Shown piece by piece: positions 8,262 to 15,607 of a DNA stretch of 32,903 nucleotides. How positions within the stretch are numbered: position 1 is the first letter of the stretch; the number at the start of each line of letters is the position of its first letter. A program made the position numbers and the translations under genes. The notes beneath the pieces are model-generated. The model saw only the letters and a program-made list of their open reading frames with translations. It was not told the origin of the DNA and searched no databases. Source of the DNA: Ruminococcus sp. (GTDB lineage Bacteria; Bacillota; Clostridia; Oscillospirales; Ruminococcaceae); contig JAFXEJ010000163.1 in the NCBI GenBank assembly GCA_017513795.1, positions 1 to 32,903 on the forward strand, read 5' to 3'.

Positions 8262-8680
8262 TGGCAAAGGCAAAGTTTGAGATACCGAAAGAACTTTTGA
8301 ATCAAGTCAAAAAGCTTGAACATGATACACCAGAAATGATGAAAGCTATGGTCGAAGCTGGGGCTGAGACAGTTCTCGAACGTATGAAATCAAACGCACC
8401 AGCAGGAATGAAAAGCAGCCCTATAATGAACTGCTTATCATCTACAAGACCATACGAAGCACCTTCTGACGATTCTATCAATGTGAAGGTCGGTTTTGCT
8501 GGATATTTTACCAACGAGGACGGAGTGAGGACACCTGCTCCGCTCGTAGCCAATATCTTTGAATACGGACGCAGCAATTCACCGTTCCCGAAGCAGCCAT
8601 TTATGCGAAAGTCGTTCAATAAGGGAGCTATAACGAAGGCTATGGAAGCAGTTCAAAAGAAATATATCCCGGAGGAATAA
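8261..8680 (+). CDS. neck / tail completion protein, HK97 gp10 family
   Basis: 139 aa with the HK97-gp10 pattern: helical N terminus 'PKELLNQVKKLEHDTPEMMKAMVEAGAETVLERMKSNAP', then 'INVKVGFAGYF', and near the end 'VANIFEYGRSNSPFPKQPFMRKSFNKG', where the 'E-(Y/F)-G-x4-PxxPFMR' segment is diagnostic. It takes part in joining head to tail. The start codon overlaps the stop of the head closure gene. Confidence 0.88.
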   Translation: MAKAKFEIPKELLNQVKKLEHDTPEMMKAMVEAGAETVLERMKSNAPAGMKSSPIMNCLSSTRPYEAPSDDSINVKVGFAGYFTNEDGVRTPAPLVANIFEYGRSNSPFPKQPFMRKSFNKGAITKAMEAVQKKYIPEE

Positions 8681-8682
8681 CA

Positions 8683-9027
8683 ATGAACGAGATCATTCAA
8701 GCAGCTTTCGACGGATTCAAAGTTGATAATGTTGAAATTCCTGTTAAATATCTTCATTACTTAGGGCATGGCGAACCCTATGTAACATATACGCCAACAG
8801 GCAATGGCAACGTATTTTCTGCCGACGACCAGATTCAAGATTATATCACGTATTATGATTTTGATATCTATTCAAAAGGCAATTACTACGCTATTGCTGA
8901 AGCAATCAAAACAATAATGCAAGCTAACAACTTTTCGTATGTTCCGTCTCAGGATTCAGCAGAAATGTTTGAATCTGACACCGGATATTATCATAAAACG
9001 TTATGCTTTGCAATTGAAAGGAGTTAA
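8683..9027 (+). CDS. tail terminator-like protein
   Basis: 114 aa. Position (after the gp10-like gene, before the major tail protein) and the pattern 'MNEIIQAAFDGFKVDNVEIPVKYLHYLGHGEPYVTYTPTGN' plus 'DYITYYDFDIYSKGNYYAIAEAIKTIMQANNFSYV' and 'DTGYYHKTLCFAIER' match small phage tail-terminator proteins that cap the tail tube. A GGAGGAA site precedes ATG 8683. The sequence alone gives a fair family match; synteny does the rest. Confidence 0.78.
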   Translation: MNEIIQAAFDGFKVDNVEIPVKYLHYLGHGEPYVTYTPTGNGNVFSADDQIQDYITYYDFDIYSKGNYYAIAEAIKTIMQANNFSYVPSQDSAEMFESDTGYYHKTLCFAIERS

Positions 9028-9032
9028 AAACT

Positions 9033-9779
9033 ATGGCAAAAATCGGTTTAAATAACCTGAAATTTGGCGTTCTCTCAGAGGTCGGTGAAACAGTTACTTA
9101 CGGTCCTATGCAGTCACTTGGTAAAGCTGTTTCTGCAAACGTAAGTATTACAAGCAACTCTGCCGTGCTTTACGCAGACGACGCTATTGCTGAGACTGAT
9201 AACACCTTCTCAAACGGTACTATCACTCTGACTGTTGACGACGACGGAGATACAGTATTTGCACCGCTTCTTGGTCACGAGATCAATTCAGATACCGGCG
9301 AAATGATAAGAAATAAGAACGACGAAGCACCATACGTAGGTGTCGGCAGAATCATCAACAAGATGAAGAATGGTGCAAGGCTTTACAAAGTCGAATTTCT
9401 TTCAAAGGTCAAGTTTGCTGAGCCTTCTCAGGAAAGCAATACACACGGAGAGACAACCGAGTTCGGCACTCAGCAGATAGAAGGAACTATCGCAACTCTT
9501 GAAAGCGGTCAGTGGAGCAAGACAAAAACCTTTACAACACATTCTGACGCTATCGCATATCTCGCAAGCTGCTTTGGTCAGACAGCAACTGCTGAAACCT
9601 TCGCAGGAGACGGCACAACTGCCGCATATACGCTTGCACATACACCTGCAACAATATTCACTGTAACTATTAACGGCACGCCTACAACGGCGTATAGCGT
9701 ATCAGGAACTACACTGACATTCGACGAAGCACCTTCTTCCGGTGCTGTGATCTATGTATCATACGCATATAACGCATAA
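9033..9779 (+). CDS. major tail tube protein, phi13 type, with C-terminal add-on domain
   Basis: 248 aa. Residues 1-185 match phi13/TP901-type tail tube proteins: 'GLNNLKFGVLSE', 'SLGKAVSANVSITSNSAVLYADDAIAETDN', 'FSNGTITLTVDDD' and 'YKVEFLSKVKFAEPSQESNTHGE'. The final ~60 residues, 'AETFAGDGTTAAYTLAHTPATIFTVTINGTPTTAYSVSGTTLTF', form a separate Thr/Ala-rich beta domain like the Ig-like decorations on many tail tubes, probably exposed on the tail surface. An intrinsic hairpin follows. Tube identity is firm; the add-on's role is inferred. Confidence 0.9.
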   Translation: MAKIGLNNLKFGVLSEVGETVTYGPMQSLGKAVSANVSITSNSAVLYADDAIAETDNTFSNGTITLTVDDDGDTVFAPLLGHEINSDTGEMIRNKNDEAPYVGVGRIINKMKNGARLYKVEFLSKVKFAEPSQESNTHGETTEFGTQQIEGTIATLESGQWSKTKTFTTHSDAIAYLASCFGQTATAETFAGDGTTAAYTLAHTPATIFTVTINGTPTTAYSVSGTTLTFDEAPSSGAVIYVSYAYNA

Positions 9780-9786
9780 AAATAAT

Positions 9787-9808
9787 GGGCTGGGGGAAAT
9801 CTCAGCCC
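9787..9808 (+). terminator. hairpin, likely partial terminator after tail tube gene
   Basis: GGGCTGGG and CTCAGCCC form an 8-bp stem (one G-T) with loop GGAAAT directly after the tail tube stop codon. The following tract ATTTATAAA is only weakly U-rich, so partial termination is more likely than full; this would lower transcription of the tail chaperones and tape measure relative to the tube protein. Confidence 0.6.
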
Positions 9809-9838
9809 ATTTATAAAAAAATTCAAAGGAGAATATAT

Positions 9839-10174
9839 ATGAAAGAGTTCTATCCCGAAATAACACTCAACGGCAAGAATTATCATTTATGCTTCAATCT
9901 TAACGTAATGGAAGCAATACAGGTAGAGTACGGCACTATCGACAAGTGGTCGGACCTTACAGCAGACGGCGACGCAAAAGCTATCAAATTCGGCTTTACA
10001 GAAATGCTGAATGAAGGTATAGACATAAAGAACGAGCAGGAAGGAACAGACGAAAAACCCTTCACCACAAAACAGGTCGGCAGACTTTTAACTGAACTCG
10101 GCTTTGAGAACGTCGGTAAAAAGATCAACGAAGCTATCGCCGTATCAAACAAAGACGAATCAAAAAACGAATAA
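9839..10174 (+). CDS. tail assembly chaperone, short (gpG-like) form
   Basis: 111 aa from ATG 9839, preceded by AAAGGAG; an upstream in-frame ATG at 9785 lies in the terminator hairpin and is rejected. The opening 'PEITLNGKNYHLCFNLNVMEAIQVEYGTIDKWSDL' and 'KPFTTKQVGRLLTELGFENVGKKINEAIAVS' match tail assembly chaperones of Firmicutes siphophages, which load onto the tape measure before the tube polymerises. The last codons read S-K-N-E-stop across A AAA AAC (10162-10168), a perfect -1 slippery heptamer in the correct phase, leading into the next frame. Confidence 0.88.
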   Translation: MKEFYPEITLNGKNYHLCFNLNVMEAIQVEYGTIDKWSDLTADGDAKAIKFGFTEMLNEGIDIKNEQEGTDEKPFTTKQVGRLLTELGFENVGKKINEAIAVSNKDESKNE

Positions 10175-10407
10175 TCCACTCAGATGATGAAATTGACCCA
10201 TATATCGAATTTGAGTGGTATTATATTACCGGCTTGAAAATGGGATTCACAGTGAAGGAAATAGGACACATGACCTTGCGAAAGTTCCGTCGCTATTACA
10301 AAGCATACAAGCAGAATTTCGATCTTGAATTGCTTCTTCTTCTCAGCCGCAAAACATATAGCAGTCTGGAAGAAGAAGCAGCAGACGATGAAGATTGGTT
10401 AAAATAA
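10162..10407 (+). CDS. tail assembly chaperone, -1 frameshift extension (gpGT-like)
   Basis: This open stretch lies between the short chaperone and the tape measure and has no start codon of its own in the early part. After a -1 slip on A AAA AAC at 10162-10168 the ribosome reads KKRIIHSDDEIDPYIEFEW and on to '...KMGFTVKEIGHMTLRKFRRYYKAYKQNFDLELLL' ending 'DDEDWLK' at TAA 10405-10407. The fusion would be about 189 aa from ATG 9839. This mirrors lambda gpG/gpGT and its Firmicutes equivalents, where the T part contacts the tape measure. The slippery site and phase are seen directly; slippage efficiency is inferred. Confidence 0.87.
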   Translation, partial: KKRIIHSDDEIDPYIEFEWYYITGLKMGFTVKEIGHMTLRKFRRYYKAYKQNFDLELLLLLSRKTYSSLEEEAADDEDWLK

Positions 10408-10419
10408 GGGGGTGACGAT

Positions 10420-13400
10420 ATGGCATTCGGTGGAGTTATCAAGCTGCAAGGTGAATCAGAATACAGGAAAGCCCTGTCCGACATTACTAACAGCTTGAAA
10501 GTTGTAGGCTCGGAGCTGAAAAAAGTTAGCTCGCTATATGATAGAAACGACACCAGCGTTGAAAAGTTATCCAGCACAAATGAAACCTTGACAAAAAAGC
10601 TCAGATTGCAGAATGACGCACTTGACAAGGCAAGAGATATGCTGAAAGAAGCTCAGTCCGGCTATGATAAAAGTGCGGATTCTGTCAAGGAGTGGCAGCA
10701 GAAACTTGAACAGGCAAGAACAGAGCTTGACCAAGCAAAGAGCAGCACAGAAGCGTCTGCTGACGAAATAGCTGATCTCGAAGCAAAGGTCAAGGACTGC
10801 GAAACAGAACTCGGCAAGGCTGAAGCCACTACAGCAAAGTACGATACGACCGTAAAACGCTGGACTGTAGAAGTTAACAACGCTGAGACAGCAGTAAACA
10901 AGACCACAAGAGAGATTGACAAAAACGAATCTGCAATCAAAGACCTTGAATCTGCAACAGATAACGCAACAGACGAAGTCGATGATCTTTCAGACAGCAT
11001 GGACGATCTTTCAGACAGCATGGACGACGCTTCTGATAAGTCCAAGAAGCTTGACGGTAGCTTCACGGTTTTAAAGGGAGCAATGGCAAATCTTGTTTCT
11101 CAGGGTATAAACTTCGTTATGGACGGCTTACACAATCTCGTAGGCGAAGCTGTTGACGCAGCAGATACTATGTACAAATTCGAGCAGACAATGGGCTTCG
11201 CAGGTTACGACGATGCGACTATCAAAAAGGCATCTGCCGACGTTAAAGATTATGCTGATAAAACAGTTTACAACCTTGATACCATAGCCAACACAACCGC
11301 CCAGCTCGCAGCAAATGGCATTAAAGATTATACCGGACTTACTCAGGCACTCGGAAACCTTAACGCTGTTGCCGGTGGTAACGCTGATACGTTTGCTTCC
11401 GTAGCATCTGCATTAACTCAGACAGCAGGAGCAGGAAAGCTGACCACTGAAAACTGGAATCAGATTGCAAATGCAATACCCGGCGCAAGCGGTAAGCTTC
11501 AGGAAGCACTGAAACAAGCCGGAGCATATACCGGAGACTTCAGGGAAGCTATGGCTAAAGGCGAGATTACCGCTGACGAATTCAACGAAGCTATAATGAA
11601 GCTCGGCAATGAGCCTGTAGCAGTAGAAGCAGCCACAAGCGTAGCAACTTTTGAGGGAGCTATCGGCAATATGCAAGCGACTGTTGTATCAGGTCTACAG
11701 GAAATTATTGCAGAAATCGGCATGGAAAATATAACCGAATTTCTTTCAAAGACGACAGACCTTATTGGTGACGTTATAAAGGGAGCAACTGACGCTGTAC
11801 GCTGGGTGAAAAGTAATCTGCCTGCCGTATTAACATTAGTTACAGGCTTAATGACAGCCTTTACAGCTCAGGTCGTCGCTAATAAAGTCGCTGTCATAGC
11901 AGCTACAGCAGCAGAAAAAGGAATGACAATAGCTCAGTATGCAGCAGCAACCGCACAGGGTGCATTGAATGCTGTTATGGCTGCAAATCCTATCGGGCTT
12001 ATAATAGCAGGTATAACGGCACTTGTAGCCGGATTTATGCTGTTATGGAAGAACTGCGAAGGCTTCAGAAAGTTCTGGATAAATTTGTGGGAAAATATCA
12101 AAAAAGCTTGGAACTCATTCAAGCAGAACTGGACTGCTGGCATGGACGCTATAAAAGTAACTATTGACAAGGTAAAAGCCGGATTCAATAATTTTGTCCA
12201 GAACATCAAAAAGGGCTTTGAATCTATCAAGGCATTTTTCGCAGCATTAAAAGCCAATTGGCAAGCTGGCTGGGAAAGTATCAAAAAAACTTTAAGTGAA
12301 GTATGGGAAAACATCAAGAACGTTGTGCAAACAGGGCTGATGTTCATAGCTGAAATTATTCAGTCAGCATTTGACCTTATAACGTTACCGTTCCGCTTCA
12401 TCTGGGAGAACTGTCACGAGACAATTACCGAAGTATGGAATACCATTATCGAATCGGTAACGGCAGCAATAACAGCAGTAAAAACTGTTATCGAGACAGT
12501 ATTCACAGCAATCCAGAATAAAATATCTGAAATCTGGACTGGAATATCAACAGTTATATCGACAGTCGTAACCGCTATAAAAGACAACATCACAGCTGTA
12601 TGGACTGCAATTAGCAGTGTTATAACGACAATCATAACAGCCATAAAAGACAAGATCACTGCCGTATTCAACGCAGTAAAGTCTTTTGTATCTACAGTTT
12701 GGGAAGCAATCAGGGCAACCATAGCTGACAAGATAGAAGCCGCAAAAAGCGTTATAACGAACGTTGTCAATGCTATATCCAGCACTATTACGAGCGTATT
12801 TAACAGCGTGAAATCGTTCGTTTCAAGCGTCTGGAATGGTATTAAGGAGTCTATATCAAATGCAATCACAGCCGCAAAAAACATCGTTTCTAACGTTGTA
12901 GACGGTATAAAAAGCAAGGTTACCGGAGTGTTTGACGCTTTAAAAAGCACAGTTACAAACGTTTGGAACGGTATCAAGAACGCAATCAAAACACCTATTG
13001 AAGCGGCTCGTGATATAGTCAAAAATGCAATAGACAAAATCAAAGGATTTTTCGATTTTGAATGGGAGCTTCCAAAGATAAAATTGCCACACTTCAGCAT
13101 AGACGGCAAATTTAGTTTGAATCCGCCTTCTGTACCACATTTTTCAGTTGATTGGTACGCAAAAGCTATGAACAATCCTATGCTGCTTGACAATCCAACA
13201 ATTTTTGGTATGCAGGGGAACAAACTTCTCGGAGCAGGTGAAGCAGGGGCAGAGGTTGTCGCCGGTGCTGATAAGCTCATGAGCATGATTCGCACCGCAG
13301 TAGATACAACAAGCAGACCAACAGCCGAGACTGATTTTCGCACTATGCTGAACGCTTTCAAGGCAGCATTACGAGAAATGAAAGTCGAAATGGATTCAGA

Positions 13401-13452
13401 CGAAATGGGAAGATTCGTCGAGAGAACAGTTGCTGACGCAATATACACATAA
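10420..13452 (+). CDS. tail tape measure protein
   Basis: 1010 aa, the largest gene, in the expected place. Residues about 1-210 are coiled coil ('LRLQNDALDKARDMLKEAQSGYDKS...'), with a perfect 21-bp tandem duplication giving DDLSDSM twice. Next comes the phage-tail minor-protein core with 'TAQLAANGIKDYTGLTQALGNLNAVAGGNADTFASVASALTQTAGAGKLTTENWNQIANAIPGASGKLQEAL', then hydrophobic segments 'AVLTLVTGLMTAFTAQVVANK' and 'ANPIGLIIAGITALVAGFMLLW'. The last third has repeated W-x-x-I-x-x-x-I helices. At about 0.15 nm per residue it predicts a tail near 150 nm. The start follows AAGGGGGTG. Confidence 0.95.
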   Translation: MAFGGVIKLQGESEYRKALSDITNSLKVVGSELKKVSSLYDRNDTSVEKLSSTNETLTKKLRLQNDALDKARDMLKEAQSGYDKSADSVKEWQQKLEQARTELDQAKSSTEASADEIADLEAKVKDCETELGKAEATTAKYDTTVKRWTVEVNNAETAVNKTTREIDKNESAIKDLESATDNATDEVDDLSDSMDDLSDSMDDASDKSKKLDGSFTVLKGAMANLVSQGINFVMDGLHNLVGEAVDAADTMYKFEQTMGFAGYDDATIKKASADVKDYADKTVYNLDTIANTTAQLAANGIKDYTGLTQALGNLNAVAGGNADTFASVASALTQTAGAGKLTTENWNQIANAIPGASGKLQEALKQAGAYTGDFREAMAKGEITADEFNEAIMKLGNEPVAVEAATSVATFEGAIGNMQATVVSGLQEIIAEIGMENITEFLSKTTDLIGDVIKGATDAVRWVKSNLPAVLTLVTGLMTAFTAQVVANKVAVIAATAAEKGMTIAQYAAATAQGALNAVMAANPIGLIIAGITALVAGFMLLWKNCEGFRKFWINLWENIKKAWNSFKQNWTAGMDAIKVTIDKVKAGFNNFVQNIKKGFESIKAFFAALKANWQAGWESIKKTLSEVWENIKNVVQTGLMFIAEIIQSAFDLITLPFRFIWENCHETITEVWNTIIESVTAAITAVKTVIETVFTAIQNKISEIWTGISTVISTVVTAIKDNITAVWTAISSVITTIITAIKDKITAVFNAVKSFVSTVWEAIRATIADKIEAAKSVITNVVNAISSTITSVFNSVKSFVSSVWNGIKESISNAITAAKNIVSNVVDGIKSKVTGVFDALKSTVTNVWNGIKNAIKTPIEAARDIVKNAIDKIKGFFDFEWELPKIKLPHFSIDGKFSLNPPSVPHFSVDWYAKAMNNPMLLDNPTIFGMQGNKLLGAGEAGAEVVAGADKLMSMIRTAVDTTSRPTAETDFRTMLNAFKAALREMKVEMDSDEMGRFVERTVADAIYT
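10984..11025 (+). repeat. 21-bp perfect tandem duplication within tape measure gene
   Basis: Two adjacent identical 21-base units beginning GATCTTTCAGACAGCATGG encode DDLSDSM twice. In-frame duplications in tape measure genes lengthen the protein and so the tail by about one nanometre; the identity of the copies suggests a recent event. Confidence 0.85.
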
Positions 13453-13465
13453 GGGGTGACAATGA

Positions 13466-14182
13466 ATGAATTATATTATTCTTAACGGTACGAAAAGTAC
13501 AATCGTACAAGGGCTTTTGATTCAGAAATTGCCGCCAATATCAAAGCCACAGATCAGGACAAATATTGAGACAATAGACGGTCGAGACGGCGATATAATC
13601 ACAAAGCTTGGATATGCTGCATACGATAAAGAGCTTTCAATCGGACTGAAAAAAGACGCTAATGTTAATGATGTAATATCTTATTTTGTTAATAATGATT
13701 CTGGAAAAATTATTTTTAGCAACGAGCCTGATTTTTATTATCTGTTTAACCTTCTTGAAGCTATAGATTTTGAACGGTTGATTCGATACAAACAAGCAAT
13801 TGTAACGTATCATATTCAGCCGTTCAAATATAAAATGTCTGAAGGAACTCAGGAACTAAACTATAATTCGACTGATTCTAATACCGTAGTAAATTCTGGG
13901 AATATATATAGCAAGCCTATACTCACTATTAGAGCAATTGGCACAATCACCATTAAGCTTAACAACCGAACAATATTTACGATAAATATTGGCAGTTCTA
14001 CGGCTCAAACTATCATAATTGATACAGCAGCTATGGAAGCATACGACAATAATGGTAATCTTAAAAACAGAATTGTTACAGGTAATTACGATGATTTCTA
14101 TTTTCCTGTGGGTGCAAATATTATCACAATTACTGGTGAAGTCATTAAGTGTAACATTCAGAATTATTCGAGGTGGATATAA
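13466..14182 (+). CDS. distal tail protein (Dit)
   Basis: 238 aa following the tape measure, as Dit does in Gram-positive siphophages. The N-terminal half has the ring-domain pattern 'LIQKLPPISKPQIRTNIETIDGRDGDIITKLGYAAYDKELSIGLK' and 'KIIFSNEPDFYYLFNLLEAIDFERLIRYKQAIVTYHIQPFKYKMSE'; the C-terminal half, 'GNIYSKPILTIRAIGTITIKLNNRTIF', is a galectin-like beta domain. Dit forms the hub linking tail tube to baseplate. AAGGGGTG precedes the start. It is contiguous with the next small gene. Confidence 0.87.
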   Translation: MNYIILNGTKSTIVQGLLIQKLPPISKPQIRTNIETIDGRDGDIITKLGYAAYDKELSIGLKKDANVNDVISYFVNNDSGKIIFSNEPDFYYLFNLLEAIDFERLIRYKQAIVTYHIQPFKYKMSEGTQELNYNSTDSNTVVNSGNIYSKPILTIRAIGTITIKLNNRTIFTINIGSSTAQTIIIDTAAMEAYDNNGNLKNRIVTGNYDDFYFPVGANIITITGEVIKCNIQNYSRWI

Positions 14183-14365
14183 ATGAAAATTGAACTAAAA
14201 AAAATCAAGATACTCGAACCACCTGTCAAGATCAAGGCAGGATTTCGCACAATTAATGGCGGTGGTGATGAACCTATCAAGCCAAACGTTCAGATCGCAA
14301 CTGCAATACAAATCACAGGTGGAATTATTTCTGAAGTAATTGGAAACGCAGATATTGATGAATAA
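14183..14365 (+). CDS. small hypothetical tail-region protein
   Basis: 60 aa, starting one base after the Dit stop codon, with GAGGTGG as ribosome site. Sequence: lysine-rich start 'KIELKKIKILEPPVKIKAGFRTINGGGDEPIKP', then a hydrophobic/beta C terminus ending GNADIDE. I do not recognise a family. Its tight linkage to Dit and the next structural genes suggests a small baseplate or chaperone role, but nothing in the sequence proves it. Confidence 0.6.
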   Translation: MKIELKKIKILEPPVKIKAGFRTINGGGDEPIKPNVQIATAIQITGGIISEVIGNADIDE

Positions 14366-14378
14366 GGAGTGTTAATAA

Positions 14379-14975
14379 ATGGCAATAAATAAAACGATCT
14401 TTTCCAGTACCACAGCCCAAACTAATGCGGCTGATGTTACTGCTTGGTTACAGGCTAACGCTACAGAATATTTTGCAAGTATTACAAACGAATCAAACAT
14501 CATAACCTGCACAATAGCTGGTGGCGGTCAATTAGTTATAAAACCGGACCAAAGAGAATGGCAAGTTGTTTTAAAAAATGGTACATCAATAGTCATAGAT
14601 CATTACGGAACAAATGACAAAGTAGGAGAAGCATATGTAACGAGTAAGGGAATTGCTTTACGTTCCGGTGATATGTGGATATTTGTAGTTAAGTCTAATT
14701 CAGATACTATTGGCATTGTATTTAATGCTACTAACAATAACGATAATATAATTTTTGCTGATTTTTATTTTAGTACAAGTTTTTTTGGTGATCTAAATAA
14801 TACAAAACACCTTCATGCTGGAATGACCTCACTTTGTTTATGCCCTCTTGGCAATGGTGGAACATACGGGGAAGGATTATATTTTGTTCCTTTCTACGAG
14901 TACAATTCAAGCGGATTGATATATGTAAACGGAAAATCATATGTATATAGCGTATTTATGGCTCTCGAAGAATAA
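14379..14975 (+). CDS. tail-region structural protein, unknown function
   Basis: 198 aa, no recognised domain. It is beta-rich with many Asn, Thr and Gly residues: 'AADVTAWLQANATEYFASITNESNIITCTIAGGGQLVIKP', 'GIALRSGDMWIFVVKSNSDTIGIVFNATNNND', and an aromatic C-terminal part 'GEGLYFVPFYEYNSSGLIYVNGKSYVYS'. No signal peptide or transmembrane segment. The region is more AT-rich and Asn-rich than the flanking genes, as host-range genes often are. Position between Dit and Tal favours a baseplate or adhesin component. AAGGAGTG precedes ATG 14379. Confidence 0.6.
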   Translation: MAINKTIFSSTTAQTNAADVTAWLQANATEYFASITNESNIITCTIAGGGQLVIKPDQREWQVVLKNGTSIVIDHYGTNDKVGEAYVTSKGIALRSGDMWIFVVKSNSDTIGIVFNATNNNDNIIFADFYFSTSFFGDLNNTKHLHAGMTSLCLCPLGNGGTYGEGLYFVPFYEYNSSGLIYVNGKSYVYSVFMALEE

Positions 14976-14989
14976 AAGGGGGAATAAAG

Positions 14990-15601
14990 ATGAATATTGA
15001 TCTTATACGTGGCGACACGCTCAATATACAGTTTGAACTTGAATCTGATACTGTTATAAGCCTTGAAAGTGATAGCTTTGATGTAGCTTTTTCAGTAAAG
15101 CAAGCAGCAACTGACGGAAATTATACTTTCCAGAAAGGAAAATCTGCTGTAACAGAAATAGGTGAAAACACCTTCATAATGCGTATAGCTCCTGCCGATA
15201 CTGAAAACTTAATTCCCGGCTGGTATTACTATGATTTGCAGCTCACAATTGGTAATGATATTTATACAATCGCAATCGGAAAATTACAGCTTATAAGGGA
15301 TATAACATTGCCGCCGAACTCTTTACCTACTTTCATTTATCCGGACGTAAACGGAGACGGAACTGTTGATTCTCAGGACGCATTGTTAATTCTTACGGCT
15401 TATATGAATATTGGAGCTGGTTTGCCTTCAGGGCTTACAGAAGAACAAGAAAACATTGCCGATTGCAACAGAGACGGTGCGATAGACAGTACTGACGCAT
15501 CTCTTGTATCGCTATTCATTACCGAATGTGAACAGGGTAAATACGTCAATAATTCTAATGGCTGGACTGAATTTATGATAAATCATTATAACGTGGGGTG
15601 A
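14990..15601 (+). CDS. baseplate/tail protein with C-terminal dockerin-like domain
   Basis: 203 aa. Residues 1-106 are a beta-sandwich like baseplate upper-protein N domains: 'MNIDLIRGDTLNIQFEL' to 'GWYYYDLQLTIGNDIYTIAIGKLQLIRDIT'. After a Pro-rich linker (107-118) come two calcium F-hand loops of dockerin type: D119, N121, D123, D127, D130 in 'DVNGDGTVDSQDALLIL', and D158, N160, D162, D166, D169 in 'DCNRDGAIDSTDASLVSLF', about 39 residues apart, each followed by a helix. A 26-residue tail follows. Dockerins bind cohesins on cell-surface scaffoldins of Ruminococcus and Clostridium, so this virion protein may attach to host cellulosome or amylosome, or recruit an enzyme. The repeats are seen; partner and function are inferred. 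Confidence 0.85.
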   Translation: MNIDLIRGDTLNIQFELESDTVISLESDSFDVAFSVKQAATDGNYTFQKGKSAVTEIGENTFIMRIAPADTENLIPGWYYYDLQLTIGNDIYTIAIGKLQLIRDITLPPNSLPTFIYPDVNGDGTVDSQDALLILTAYMNIGAGLPSGLTEEQENIADCNRDGAIDSTDASLVSLFITECEQGKYVNNSNGWTEFMINHYNVG

Positions 15602-15607
15602 TTCTAC

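Noticed and set aside
12414-13448. 344-codon open frame on the minus strand
   Set aside because: It lies wholly opposite the tape measure gene, has no ribosome site, and its hydrophobic composition is what the repetitive tape measure codons give when read in reverse.
14379-15601. Possible horizontally inserted cargo (moron) in the tail block
   Set aside because: More AT-rich than neighbours, but same strand, tight spacing, no own promoter or terminator; better read as fast-evolving tail genes.
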